Assembly (NCBI GenBank): GCA_963576725.1
Contig: OY755240.1
Span: forward strand, 59,148,633-59,212,632
Length of the DNA: 64,000 nt
From: Azorinus chamasolen
Taxonomy: Eukaryota; Mollusca; Bivalvia; Cardiida; Solecurtidae
Reading direction: 5' to 3'
The notes beneath the pieces were generated by a model. It was given only the letters and a program-made list of their open reading frames with translations, searched no databases and was not told where the DNA came from. This document shows positions 1-9,810 of this stretch, piece after piece. Position numbers and translations under genes: made by a program. Position 1 is the stretch's first letter, and each line of letters starts with the position of its first letter.

Positions 1-918
1 GATAATGGCACACATTTTGAAAAGTTTAGGGTGAGTCAATCTAACAAAAAGTAAAGCCTATGACTACTAATATTGAGATGTCAGTCGTTTTCATTCAAGA
101 CAAAATTAAACTGAAAGTAGTTTTGACCATATAAGTACAAATGTAAATCGTTGGTTAACTTACTAATTCCAGATTATAGGCTGATGCAACCGATTTCAGG
201 ATGAATTTCTGGATAAGCTGATCTCGACCGGTGTTTGTTTGAAAAATGACACACGTATTAGAACGAGCTTGTTCGGGCGAATTAATAAAAGTTGGATAGG
301 GTAGTGTTTGGAATAAGTTGTTGGGGCGGAGCTTCAAATCGTCAGCTATTGTTTGATTGGGTGTTAATTGGAGAGATTATTGACACGTCAGGGACAGCAT
401 TAGATTTGTCTAATCCTAGACATGTTATATCAATTTCGGCTTTTATTTTGAGCAATATATGAAATACCCTTTTCCCCCCATACCTTTCGTTTTTTTACTT
501 TTTCGTATAATTGATCGGTCTCGATAATAACAGAGGTAGCCGAATGAAACGCACTTATATACGCAAAAACCGCTTACAAACGCGTTTGTATGCACAAACG
601 GGTATATCGTTTATCGTTTAGTTTGCGCATCGTTTGCGTATCGTTTGCGCACGCGTAAGCATAAACGGGAAAGAATAACAGTTTCTCCACTGTATGATAA
701 AATGGATTTTTTACTGAATAAAGAATCTATCTCCCCCCCCCCTCCCCCCCCCCCCCCCCACACACATTATTATCAATCGGATGTACTGAACAACAAAGAA
801 AACTGAGTGTTTTGATCTTGATGAGGCGCTGAAATCTAAATTGTTTGTAAGGGCCATAACATGTGTCCTTAGTACTGAACGGGTAAAATATTATTATTAT
901 TTTCACGTGGATTTACAG
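1..918. other. intron or flank with no recognised exon
   Basis: No coding exon is recognised here. If the ARH3 gene downstream continues upstream of the window, this is intron sequence ending at the acceptor at 917-918. It holds a CG-rich patch at about 545-668 with repeated TCGTTTGCGC-type words and a C-rich homopolymer run at about 731-760. I found no earlier ARH3 exon on the plus strand. Confidence 0.4.
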
Positions 919-1031
919 ACCCGAGAGCCAAAATGTTTGTACGGAGACATATGCACTCAAGCTGGAAACAATACGAGAATTTGCCAAACGCGAGAAACAA
1001 CCACCAAATGATGAAATTGACAAGGTTCTAG
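919..1031 (+). CDS. ARH3-like ADP-ribosylglycohydrolase, internal exon
   Basis: This exon is bounded by the acceptor TTTACAG before 919 and the donor CTAG/GTTAGT after 1031. Frame 920 reads PESQNVCTETYALKLETIRE and onward to DKVL, with one leading and one trailing base. Its length and charge fit the helical segment just upstream of the SVPTA-YCFL block in ARH3 (ADPRS/ADPRHL2) proteins. The trailing G joins the next exon (4617) to give Gly, and the reading frame continues without a stop. ARH3 family enzymes hydrolyse O-acetyl-ADP-ribose, poly(ADP-ribose) and serine-linked ADP-ribose with two Mg ions. Sequence conservation here is weaker than in the two later exons, so the assignment rests mainly on phase and order. 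Intron 1032-4616 is full of MITEs. Confidence 0.65.
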
Positions 1032-1054
1032 GTTAGTTGTTCAAACTGTTTTAT

Positions 1055-1284
1055 TTAGCCCTGTCCATGTTCTATATTTACTGCAAATTTCAATACCTGA
1101 ATATTCATGGACAAAAGGGTTATAATGAAATATGGAAGGTGGCGCATTGTAGCCATGTACAATGCTAAAGAAACGGATCTTTCAAATTCCATTAGCAAAC
1201 ATAGCTGACCCTGATCAGTCTGATCTAGGTCTGCTCTGTTTGCATATGCGTGAAAATGCGTTTACATATGAGGAAAATGGTAAA
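1055..1284 (+). mobile_element. TTAA-1 MITE in ARH3 intron, shortened hairpin
   Basis: Starts TTAGCCCTGTCC and carries the full left flank of the subfamily (TGAATATTCATGGACAAAA, ATGAAATATGGAAGGTGG). The hairpin lacks the tip: CTGACCCTGATCAG runs directly into TCTGATCTAGG. It ends near GAGGAAAATGGTAAA. Confidence 0.75.
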
Positions 1285-1421
1285 TGTTTAATAGGCGGAG
1301 CCATGTGTACAGGCGATTTGCAAATAGTGTTGACCCAAATCAAAGGGTGCATGGGGAGGCCTTTGACCAGGGTCTGAACTGTTTGTCATGCAAACATTTT
1401 TCGTTAGTGATATAGTTTTGT

Positions 1422-1652
1422 TTAACCCATTTGTTCCCGCGATCCCATATATGGGACGTAGGCAAACAGTGTAGACTCAGATCAGACGCCGCATAATGTG
1501 GCGTCTGATCAGTGTCTACACTGTTTGCTGATAGGAATAGCAATATAAACAAAACGAAATTGAAAATTTAGGCCATGCACCCCTTAGATAAAAAAAAATG
1601 GAGTAATCCATTATATAGGCATGGAAGAATCCACTGGGAGCAAATGGGTTAA
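1422..1652 (-). mobile_element. TTAA-5 MITE in ARH3 intron
   Basis: Bounded by TTAACCCATTTG and CAAATGGGTTAA. The hairpin (about 1463-1530) has arms GCAAACAGTGTAGACTCAGA and the complement around the tip CGCCGCATAATGTGGCG. The flank GCACCCCTTAGATAAAAAA is subfamily specific. Confidence 0.85.
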
Positions 1653-1824
1653 TTAATGTTCTGAAAGTGGGGAGTATGTTTTAATTACTGCGGATGGAAT
1701 ACACAAACAATACAAAATATAATTTATAATTTATTTATATGTGTGGCGAAAATATGGCTGCGGCTTTCACTTATTGAATATTATAATATTAGAGGCCGCC
1801 GACAGACTCGGTAATGGCAGGCCC

Positions 1825-2205
1825 CAAACCCCCGCTGAGGTACAATTAACTTACAATTCAATCAACTTCCAACTGAGGTCAATCAAGGCACACAATCAAG
1901 TCACAATTCAATAAACCCCCAACTGAAGTACAATCAAGTAACACACAATCATTTCACAATTCAATAAACCTCCAACTGAGGTACATTCAAGTCACAATCA
2001 ATTCACAATTCAACAAACCTCTAACTGGGGTAAAATCAAGTAACACAATCAATTCACACTGCAATAAACATCCAACTGTGGTACAATCAAGTAACACAAT
2101 CAATTCACAATTCAACAAACCTCCACCTGAGGTACAATCAAGTCACACAATCAATTCACAATGCAATAAACCTCCAACTGAGGTACATTCACAGTCCAAA
2201 TTCAA
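1825..2205 (+). repeat. about 50-bp minisatellite, seven units
   Basis: The marker TCCAACTGAGGT or a close variant recurs at about 1868, 1917, 1971, 2021, 2069, 2121 and 2172, a period of 48-54 bases. Between markers lies ACAATCAAGT and an ATTCACAATTCAATAAAC-like spacer. Units are diverged. It lies inside the ARH3 intron. Confidence 0.85.
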
Positions 2206-3040
2206 TTTTAATTTCGCAAGCAGATCATGTGCCAAAACAACTTTAAGATTCAAATTTGCATTCAGACAAGTATGCCTAGTAACATGGTTTGTATTAAACA
2301 AGCACAATTTTACACTGCTCACTGCACACAATTTGTAAATTGACCATACCCTAGGATACAGAAGTCAGGTTAAATTGTCCTTAATTCAAACAGACTATAA
2401 TATTTTTTTGCAACCGCCACATGGACTGGGGGCTGTCTCCTACAGAGAAACAGCCAACCAGGACACCGCCAACCCATTGGCCACTTCGAAAAACGTGAAA
2501 GCCACAGCCCTAAATTCGCTTGCTTGATGAATACGCGAATCTGTTAATTGTGGAAACTTGATAATGCAGCCGATATCTGATTTAGAAAAACACAATTGCC
2601 TATTTCAGTCAAATGCACACCATACGGCTGAAAAAAAGTTTGGGTGACTACCTGAAGATTGGCATGGTTTAAATAAAATAACCATTTCTAGCAATGAAAA
2701 GGTTTGCAAATTATAAGAAGCATTATTGAGAGTCGGTTATGTAAAACATAATTTCAGCTTTATAGCTATTTCCCGATAAACATCTTACAAGTAAGAATTA
2801 ATCAGTAAATAAAATAACAATACATATTTTACATGCTGAACATTTGAAGAATATTGACAGTATAATTTAAAGATTTGAAGCAGAATTTTGTTTAGTGAAT
2901 AAGATGAACAGCATTTACATCTGTAAATTAGAGTTTTTCAAATTTTTCAAAAATCGAAAGTATCAAATCAGTTTTCAAACAGTGGCCTTACACCTGGCAG
3001 GATAGATAAAATCAATGTATATACCTAAAGAGAATACATT
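2206..3040. other. intron sequence, nothing recognised
   Basis: AT-rich ARH3 intron sequence. I see no exon, hairpin element or tandem repeat. Confidence 0.4.
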
Positions 3041-3042
3041 AT

Positions 3043-3242
3043 CACAGGCCCTGTCCAATAGGAGCCGTCAGTTCAGGGTCTGCTCTGTTTGCTAACAAAA
3101 TGTGATAGATCCGTTTCTTTACTTTCTTAAATAGCTACAATGTTCCACCTTCCGTATTTCATTGTACTATTTTGTCCATGAATATTCAGTATGTACAATA
3201 TATTTAAATTTTAAATAAACATCGAACATGGAAATGGTTAAG
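3043..3242 (-). mobile_element. TTAA-1 MITE, left arm lost
   Basis: Begins inside the hairpin (AATAGGAGCCGTC, AGGGTCTGCTCTGTTTGC). It continues through the reversed flank with TTGTCCATGAATATTCAG and ends CATGGAAATGGTTAA. Confidence 0.75.
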
Positions 3243-3359
3243 TAATGTTGGGCTTAAACTTTCTTACATGTCTGATACTACTAGTATAAATGGTAAGTAC
3301 TACTACGGGTCTTAGGAAATGTTGATGAAACATTCAACATCTAAAACATTCCCAGCTAC

Positions 3360-3647
3360 TGACGCCTTTTCACACCTCTGTAAAAGTCATTTTTGAAACC
3401 ATTGCGATAAATAGAGCCTTTGCTCCATAGGAGCAAAAGCTCTATTTATCACAATAGTTTAAAAATTACACAATTATAAACAGTTTCATTTTCTCTAGTA
3501 AATGCTCCTTTTCGGTAGATTTGTTCAAATAGGCTGAGCCTAAAATCGAGGGCTTGGTGCAAAACTATTCTAACTCCTTCACTTTGTGAAGGAGTTAGAC
3601 TAGTTTTGCACCAAGCCCTCGAAATAGTCTAGGAAGGAATGGGTTAA
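3360..3647 (-). mobile_element. TTAA-3 MITE split by palindrome M
   Basis: The hairpin has AATAGAGC-TTTGCTCC-N2-GGAGC and complement, with the flank AATGCTCCTTTTCGGTAGAT. The right flank CCTAAAA/AATAGTCTAGG is interrupted by the 77-bp palindrome M (3546-3622). It ends AATGGGTTAA. Confidence 0.8.
3546..3622. mobile_element. palindrome M, copy 1
   Basis: A near-perfect inverted repeat: TCGAGGGCTTGGTGCAAAAC leads to the tip CTTCACTTTGTGAAG and returns to CCCTCGA. It is inserted between CCTAAAA and AATAG of a TTAA-3 element, so its borders are well defined. No obvious target duplication is seen. The second copy is at 9726-9810. Confidence 0.85.
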
Positions 3648-3652
3648 TCGCC

Positions 3653-3902
3653 TTAACCCTTTCAATAATGGAAACTTATGCATAGATTGATTGCTTCATG
3701 AATATTCATTGACTTAATTTTGTAATGTAAAATGTTCAAGGGAGGTTCGACTCAGACGAACAATACAATGTATGATTAGATCAATAAATGTCAGCAAACA
3801 GAGATGACCCTGATCGGACGGCTCCTACAGGAGCCGTCTGATCTGGGTCTACTCTATTTACAAATGCGTGTAAAAAGGGGTTTATATGAGAGAAAAGAGT
3901 AA
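3653..3902 (+). mobile_element. TTAA-2 MITE
   Basis: Starts TTAACCCTTTC a few bases after the preceding element. It has the flank CATGAATATTCATTGA and hairpin arms GATGACCCTGATCGGACGG and CCGTCTGATCTGGGTC around GCTCCTACAGGAGC. The right end is degraded (GAGAAAAGAGTAA). Confidence 0.8.
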
Positions 3903-4248
3903 GATTTTGATGTTGATGTACTACACATATGTTTCATGTCTGAAACACGTTGCTCTCGTTATGTAATCGTTTGACTTTTTTTCCAGTGACGTCTTTGAAA
4001 AGCAGCAATACGTTTTCGCATGACTATTGTTAGTAGAAAGAGGAGTTTGTAATATTAACACATTATTTCAGAAATACATTTTGTAATTAGAATTGAGAAA
4101 GTTCAGTGTTATTAAACAATCTGAAGATCATCAATATGTTTATGTATTTTATGTTTTCTTATACCCCATATGCAGGCATTTCTGTTTAGTAACGTGTTAC
4201 GTAATTTCGATCACACGTATAACAAACAATCACGATCATTTACTTATA

Positions 4249-4300
4249 CATTAGCCCTGAGATCTGTTCCTACAGTCCTGTACTTTTTCATACGATCACC
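4249..4300 (+). pseudogene. decayed duplicate of the ARH3 SVPTA exon
   Basis: The stretch translates as YTLALRSVPTVLYFFIRSP and aligns without gaps to the functional exon at 4617 (ISALRSVPTALYCFLRS). The DNA is near-identical from AGCCCTGAGATCTGT onward. An AG at 4253-4254 would even splice in the correct phase after the exon ending at 1031. There is no GT donor before the in-frame TAG near 4340, and a TTAA-3 MITE starts at about 4303, so it is probably a dead exon copy. Most amino-acid changes are conservative (A/V, L/I), which suggests decay was recent or the copy was once used. Confidence 0.7.
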
Positions 4301-4302
4301 TT

Positions 4303-4530
4303 CAATCCATTACCTCATAGGCTATTTTTAGACCTAACCTCTTTGAATGAATCTACTGAAAAGGAGCGTTTACTAGAAAAAAAGAACATTTTAGAATTTT
4401 ATAGTTCTGAAACCAATGTGATAATTAGAGCATTTACTCCAATAGAGCAAATGCTGTATTTATCACAATGGTTTCAAAAAGTTACTTTTATAGAGGCGCA
4501 AAAGGCGTCAATATGAGTGAATGTGTTAGC
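4303..4530 (+). mobile_element. TTAA-3 MITE abutting the duplicated exon
   Basis: Starts CAATCCATTACCTCATAGGC at the edge of the decayed exon copy. The hairpin is AGAGCATTTACTCC with its complement, followed by TTATAGAGGCGCAAAAGGCGT. Ends are mutated from TTAACCCATT. Confidence 0.75.
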
Positions 4531-4616
4531 CAGACTCATTCCAGTATGCTATATGGCTGTTATTGTATACACATGTTTGTGGCGCACATTGCTCCTGTAC
4601 TTGTCTTTGTCATCAG

Positions 4617-4702
4617 GTACTGACATATCAGCCCTGAGATCTGTACCTACAGCCCTGTACTGTTTCCTGCGATCTCGTATGGACATTGATGGAGTTGATA
4701 AG
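4617..4702 (+). CDS. ARH3-like ADP-ribosylglycohydrolase, penultimate exon
   Basis: The exon follows the acceptor CATCAG (4611-4616) and ends at the donor AAG/GTAGAT. It encodes TDISALRSVPTALYCFLRS and then MDIDGVDK. The SVPTA-YCFLR block is highly typical of ARH3 proteins just upstream of the GGDTDT metal-binding loop. It enters with two bases that complete the Gly split with the exon ending at 1031, and leaves in phase 0 into the exon at 5035. The open frame upstream of 4617 is intron sequence. A decayed copy of this exon lies at 4249-4300. Confidence 0.85.
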
Positions 4703-4729
4703 GTAGATTATGAAACATTTACTGTTACT

Positions 4730-4806
4730 CCCCAGGAGCCGGCTTGTCTGGGTATACTCTGTTTGCAAAGAAGTCGCTGTATTTACAGCTATGATGAGAG
4801 TTAAGA
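4730..4806 (+). mobile_element. right half of a TTAA-2 MITE in the last ARH3 intron
   Basis: Only GAGCCGGCTTGTCTGGGTAT, CTCTGTTTGCAAAG and a degraded right flank remain. It occupies part of the 332-base intron. Confidence 0.6.
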
Positions 4807-5034
4807 ACTAACATTGTTACTACTTTGTTACTAATTTATTACTACAGTGTTACTACGTTGTTACTTATTTGATTCTACCTTGTTACTACTTTGAAGGAAA
4901 TTACTGCGATAAATATGTGATGTGATTTAATTTGTGAAACCGTCTAAATTGTAAACATATATTGCTATGAAGAGACCCTAGAAAAGGAAACTACTCGAAC
5001 TTGCTTCTTGTACGATGGCGTTCGTTTATTTCAG

Positions 5035-5229
5035 GAGTGCAATGGCTTTGAAAGAGCGATTATCTATGCAATATCTCTTGGCGGGGACACCGACACGATC
5101 GGGACAATGACAGGAGCCATTGCAGGGGCGTATTACGGCGTGGAGATGATCCCGTGGTCCTGGCAGCGGTGTTGTGAGGGAGTTGAAGACGCGCTAAACG
5201 ATGCTGAGCTCCTATATAGTCTCACTTGA
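5035..5229 (+). CDS. ARH3-like ADP-ribosylglycohydrolase, last exon
   Basis: This exon begins after TTTCAG (5029-5034) and ends with a TGA at 5227-5229. It encodes ECNGFERAIIYAISLGGDTD, TIGTMTGAIAGAYYG and a C-terminal tail with WSWQRCCEGVEDA. The LGGDTDT-x3-M-x-GAIAGAYYG block is the signature of ADP-ribosylglycohydrolases; the two Asp and the Thr of GGDTDT bind catalytic Mg in ARH3. The order CFLR exon, then ERAIIYAISLGGDTDT, then SWQ-CEG, matches the ARH3 (ADPRS) branch rather than ARH1. The protein would end about 35 residues after the AYYG block, as usual for ARH3. Only the C-terminal third of the gene is in the window. Function by homology: removal of ADP-ribose after DNA-damage signalling. 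No frameshift is visible. Confidence 0.92.
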   Translation, partial: ECNGFERAIIYAISLGGDTDTIGTMTGAIAGAYYGVEMIPWSWQRCCEGVEDALNDAELLYSLT

Positions 5230-5365
5230 TACTCGGTGGAAAATACCTCAACAAGAAAACTATCAGCCCAGTTTAAGACGAGGGTCCCGTTTTAGTATCC
5301 CTTTATAGGAACACATGTTAACAATACATTTGTATAGACTGTTTGGAATATGTACTGTTTCACAA

Positions 5366-5371
5366 ATTAAA
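5366..5371 (+). promoter_or_regulatory. candidate polyadenylation signal of the ARH3 gene
   Basis: ATTAAA lies 137 bases downstream of the ARH3 stop codon and is the first close match to a poly(A) signal there. No transcript evidence is available. Confidence 0.4.
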
Positions 5372-5399
5372 TCAAACCAACTATTTATCGGAGAATTCT

Positions 5400-5580
5400 C
5401 CTTCAAATGCTATTAATCTTTTACTTTATGAATATTCAAATAAGGAATAATGACATCACTAACATTAAGTACATCAACTGTGATAATAGCATATAGAAAA
5501 ACTTGAACCGTATAATCTGGGTCTACTCTGTTTGCTAGTTGGCAGAAAGGCGTATTTATGGGATAGCGGGTTGATTTATA
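5400..5580 (+). mobile_element. TTAA-2 MITE remnant
   Basis: The left flank TTTATGAATATTC plus ATAATGACATCA and the right arm ATCTGGGTCTACTCTGTTTG remain; the left arm and tip are deleted. Confidence 0.65.
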
Positions 5581-5742
5581 TCTGGCCGAGTTCACTTTAC
5601 GCTTTAAAATAGTTAAACAATAGTTGGTGTCTGCTTGTTAGATTAAAACCATGATCAATGTTATATTAGTTTGGATCCTACTATATACGCAGACGACAAC
5701 ATTTTCAGACGACAACATTTGCAGACGACAACATTTGCAGAT

Positions 5743-5746
5743 TGTA

Positions 5747-5820
<74 letters not shown>

Positions 5821-6366
5821 ATGTCTGTCTGTCTGTATGTATGTATGTATGTATGTATGTATGTATGTCTGTCTGTCTGTCTGTCTGTCTGTATGTCTGT
5901 ATGTCTGTCTGTCTGTCTGTCTGTGTATGTCAGTCTCTCTCTGTCTCCCTGTCACTCTGTCTGTCTGTCTCTCTTTATCTCTCTGTATCTCTGTTTCCGT
6001 CTTTCTATGTGTGTGTCTCTCTCTGTCTCTCTGTCTCTCTGTGTCAGTCTGTTCGTATGTATGTCTGTGTTTCTGTCCGTCTGTCTGTCTACCTGTCTCT
6101 GTTTGTCTGTATCTGTAACTCTTTGTGTGTCTCTCTCTCTGTGTCTCTCTGTCTGTCTGTCTGTATGCCCCTCTCTCTCTCTATCACTATCTGTCTGTCT
6201 GTCGCTCTCTCTCTCTCTGTCTCTCTCTATTTGTCTCTGTCTCTCTGTTTCTCTATGTCTCTGTCTCTCTCTCTCTGTATCTGTCTCTCTGTCACTGTCT
6301 GTCTGTCACAGACATGTATGTCTGTCTGGCTCTGTCTGTATCTCTGTCTCTCTCTGTCTCTCTGTC

Positions 6367-6465
<99 letters not shown>

Positions 6466-6672
6466 GTGTCTCTCTGTCTGTCTGTATCTCTCTGTGTCTC
6501 TCTGTCTGTCTCTCTGTATTTTTCTCTGTATCTCTCTCTCTGTATATGTCTGTCTCTGTCTGTCTCTATCTCTGTGTGTGTCTCTCTCTCTGTCTCTCTC
6601 TCTGTCTCTCTGTCTCTCTCTCTGTCTCTCTCTCTGTCTCTCTCTATGTCTGTATGTCTCTCTCTCTCTCAA
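5743..6672 (+). repeat. compound microsatellite (TCTG)n, (TATG)n, (TC)n, (TA)n
   Basis: About 930 bases of pyrimidine-rich tetranucleotide and dinucleotide repeats. A TCTG block comes first, a TATG block lies near 5834-5866, then mixed TC/TCTG, and a pure TA run lies at about 6414-6462. Long open frames here (Ser/Leu/Cys-Val-Ser repeats) are artefacts of repeat periodicity. Confidence 0.97.
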
Positions 6673-6699
6673 CTGTATTCCCTATCACAATTTCAATCT

Positions 6700-7424
6700 T
6701 TGATCTGGTCCCAACAGACTGTCTTCCACGCAAAATTGAATTATTTGCTAATTACACTCACATAAACAATATAACACTTAAACAACTGACAAATAAACCC
6801 ATTGCAACATGGTTCCAATGTTTGGGTGAAGCAATTGACCCCGACTCAATCACAGAAGAAACAGATCTTAGGAAAACATTACCGTAACATGTAACACTAT
6901 CCGCCCCTTGTGCATTCACCCCCTATCACTGAGATAAGATTTTAATAGACTTAAAGTCCCGAGACGTATTCCCTTTCACGTTCCCTTTCATCGCTTGAGT
7001 TATTTATCGAAATCGTTCTTTTTTCACACTGCAATCATTTAAATTACGAACGTGCGATAACAGACCCCTGAAGACAATAAATTTAGCGTCGCGAGTGAAA
7101 GTTAACAAAAGCCTATCCATTTGTGTATTCGACAACAGAAATGCCATTGTTGTACATACAGTTGAGCTTGCTATTGGTGATTTTCAAGACATGGCGAGCA
7201 GGTATGGATTAACCATTGAGAAGTAGATACATTGGACAATGTTCGTACACTGACGCTTTTCAAAGATGCACACGTAGTTCATGTTACACAAATGTGTGGC
7301 CATGTTTATAACAGGAATTTACCCAGTGACTTAATTTATAGGAGTATAATAAAGAAGGCTTTAAGTGCAGTTGTCACTTATAGGCGACATAATACGGTAA
7401 GTCGTTAAATGAAAGACAGTGTTT
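6700..7424. other. no recognised gene
   Basis: Mostly unique sequence. A 124-base open stretch at about 7080-7203 ends at a donor-like CAG/GTATGG, but neither the frame reading AIVVHTVELAIGDFQDMASR nor the alternative MPLLYIQLSLLLVIFKTWRA matches a family I know, so no exon is called. Confidence 0.3.
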
Positions 7425-7650
7425 AGCTTACTCTTCATTTCTTGAATATTCATGTAAGATATAATGGCATCATTAACATTAATGGGATGAATTTGTATTA
7501 TGACACCTGGATACAGAAAACTGATAGTGGTAGTAACTATAGAATCATAGTCTAACAGATCAGATATTGATCACATAGATCCTACAGGAGCTGTCTGATC
7601 TTGGTCTACTTTTATCAAAGGCTTTAAAAGAAGTATATAAATGAAGTAAA
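7425..7650 (+). mobile_element. degraded TTAA-2 MITE
   Basis: TTGAATATTCATGTAAG and ATAATGGCATCA on the left; TCCTACAGGAGCTGTCTGAT and TTGGTCTAC on the right. The left arm is scrambled. Confidence 0.6.
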
Positions 7651-7694
7651 TGATACAACCAGTTACATGATGTATGTATATATGTATTTCTGTA

Positions 7695-7944
7695 TTAACC
7701 CTCTCCCTGTTCTATATTTATACCAAATTTCAGTACCTACTGGATATTCATGGACAAAATAGTTATAATGAAATATGGAAGGTGGAACATTGTAGCCAGT
7801 TTAGAAACTAAGGAAACATATTTACCAAATTCCATTAGCAAACAGAGCAGATTCTGGCCAGACGGCTTCTATATTAGCCGTCTGATCTGGGTCTACTCTG
7901 TTTGCAGATGCGTGCACAGGCGTGTATATGAAGGGAAGGGCTAA
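7695..7944 (+). mobile_element. TTAA-1 MITE
   Basis: Starts TTAACCCTCTCCCTG, with the flank ATTCATGGACAAAATAGTTA and hairpin AGCAGATTCTGGCCAGACGG against CCGTCTGATCTGGGTC. It ends AAGGGAAGGGCTAA. Confidence 0.85.
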
Positions 7945-8140
7945 GAAAGTTATTCATGATTGTTGGTTGTTGAATTCATTCAAGGCATTATGTGACCATG
8001 ATACCCCTAATTGATTCTTATAAATGTAAGAGATCTCAATTAAAAATTACTGATGCTTACTCTTGATGCGTGTTAGACTGAGAGGCAGGGACAGTAAAAC
8101 CTCTCTTAAGCGATCATTCTAGAGACCTCTAATGGTAGAC

Positions 8141-8345
8141 CCATTAACCATTTCCCTGTACTATATTCATGTACAAAATCATGACATGATGAATATTTAT
8201 TAGCTGAATTTTTACAATGTAAACTTTTCAAGGAAATGTTTTGCATTGAAAAAAACTATAGTTTTATAAGCATGGACCCAGATCCTGATCAGAGACCTCC
8301 TTTACGAGCATTCTGTTCGGAGTCTACACTGTTTTCAAACGCCAG
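8141..8345 (+). mobile_element. TTAA-2 MITE, degraded hairpin
   Basis: ATTAACCATTTCCCTG, then the TGATGAATATTTATTAGCTG flank, then GATCCTGATCAGAG and GAGTCTACACTG. A TA-1 terminal fragment (CCTCTCTTAAGCG) lies just upstream near 8100. Confidence 0.6.
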
Positions 8346-8603
8346 TACACTCGTTTCTCACACACAGACAGTTAATGAACAGACGTCCACCGGTACACAC
8401 AGACCAACTTGTATATAAAAACTTGCTCTAATAGCGCAATTAACCCACAACTGTATAATTCGACAGAACAGTTGTTTCGTTATAATATCGACTCAAATAT
8501 GCTTTAATATTAACGCCGACACGTGCTAATCCGAAATAACCGTTGCCAACAGCGTGTGTACCGATGAAACGACGAATAATTCGATGTCTCATCAGGATCA
8601 TTC

Positions 8604-8629
8604 TGTCTGTATGTCTGTCTGTGTGTGTG

Positions 8630-8662
<33 letters not shown>

Positions 8663-8746
8663 GTTTTTCTCTCATCTCATATCATCTCTCTCCGTCTCTC
8701 TCTCTCTCTGTCTCTCTCTCTATCTCTCTCTCTGACTCTCTCTGTA

Positions 8747-8835
<89 letters not shown>

Positions 8836-8945
8836 CTCCCTCTCTCTCATCTCATCTCATCTCTCTCTATATGTTTCTCTCTCATCACATTTAATCTCTC
8901 TCACTCTATCTCTCTCTCTGTCTCTCTGTCTCTCTCTCATTCTGG
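8604..8945 (+). repeat. (TC)n/(TCTG)n microsatellite
   Basis: A near-pure CT run with interspersed CTCATCTCAT units. Open frames here are repeat artefacts. Confidence 0.97.
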
Positions 8946-9479
8946 TAGACAAGAATTTAGATACCTTTAGACAAGTTGCTGCTTAATGCATAGTGACAGT
9001 CATGCAGAAAGCTCCTATCGGTATTTAACTTTGTCACAGTGTACGACTGTTCCATGTAATGTATTCACCCATGTTGCACAATGGTTCCTATTCTGCTCTG
9101 TTCTGCTGTCATACAGCTTGTTAAGGTGTAATTCTGGTCGTTGACCACATCCTGTTTTCCTTAAACTACTCCCATTCATATACTTACCTACCGTACGACA
9201 ATGACCGTGTGATAAATAACATACATGTTTTACATGTATAATAATTCGATTGATTCCTTTTAGTTCCATTCACATTAAAATATAACCAAGAAGCCTCTCC
9301 GGGGCAATTCTAATGAATGGCTGAGAAATATTCATAATAGTTAACTTAATTTTCTTAAATACACATTTTATCTGCAGTCCCTCATGTCACTAGATATCTT
9401 ACAAATGATGTCACAAAATGTGAACAACATTTAGGTAGTCGACGGTTTAGCAGACGTCAGTTTCCATCCACTGTAAACA
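8946..9479. other. unannotated intergenic sequence
   Basis: I see no exon, tandem repeat or complete palindrome in this stretch. Confidence 0.35.
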
Positions 9480-9687
9480 TACAGTAAAACCTCTCTATAA
9501 CGGCCACTAAATTACATCAATTATTGTGTGTTAAAGACAGGTGGTTGCTTAAAGCAAGGTGAAAGTAAAATAGAACGCTCCAGCAGGAGCGTTCCGTTTT
9601 ACTTTCACCTTGCTTTAAGCAGCCACCTGCCCTATATACCAACTAATTAACACAATTAAGTGGCCGTTATAGAGAGGTTTTACTGTG
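9480..9687. mobile_element. TA-2 MITE
   Basis: Terminal repeats TACAGTAAAACCTCTCTATA and its complement ending TTTTACTGT. The central hairpin runs from CAGGTGGTTGCTTAAAGCAA through the tip CGCTCCAGCAGGAGCG and back. The arms contain GGTGAAAGTAAAA. Confidence 0.9.
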
Positions 9688-9725
9688 CTACAAAACCGCT
9701 CTACAGAGACCACTTAATGAATAAG

Positions 9726-9810
9726 CATATCGAGGGATTGGTGCAAAACTATTCTAACTCCTTCACAAAGTGAAGGAGTTAGAATAGTTTTGCACCAAGC
9801 CCTCGATATG
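9726..9810. mobile_element. palindrome M, copy 2
   Basis: A near-perfect 85-bp palindrome from CATATCGAGGGATTGG to its complement, tip CTTCACAAAGTGAAG. Compared with copy 1 the tip is inverted (ACAAAGT against ACTTTGT), as expected if the stem can flip. Confidence 0.85.

Noticed and set aside
1825..2205. Regular repeat with about 50-base period, CRISPR-like at first glance
   Set aside because: Spacers are themselves repetitive, repeats are diverged, and the setting is a eukaryotic intron.
5651..6887. Long open frames of Ser/Leu/Val/Cys repeats, also on the minus strand
   Set aside because: They translate (TCTG)n, (TC)n, (TATG)n and (TA)n microsatellites in several frames at once. There is no start context or non-repeat domain.
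7080..7203. Open stretch with a donor-like end (AIVVHTVELAIGDFQDMASR), vaguely like a convertase prodomain
   Set aside because: No acceptor, no homology I can stand behind, and the other frame looks equally plausible.
8543..8986. Open frames rich in SLSLSLS
   Set aside because: A (TC)n microsatellite read in frame.
9536..9632. Hairpins as microRNA precursors or intrinsic terminators
   Set aside because: The same hairpins recur in MITEs with defined termini and target sites, so transposon origin explains them. No U-tract terminator context applies in a eukaryote.
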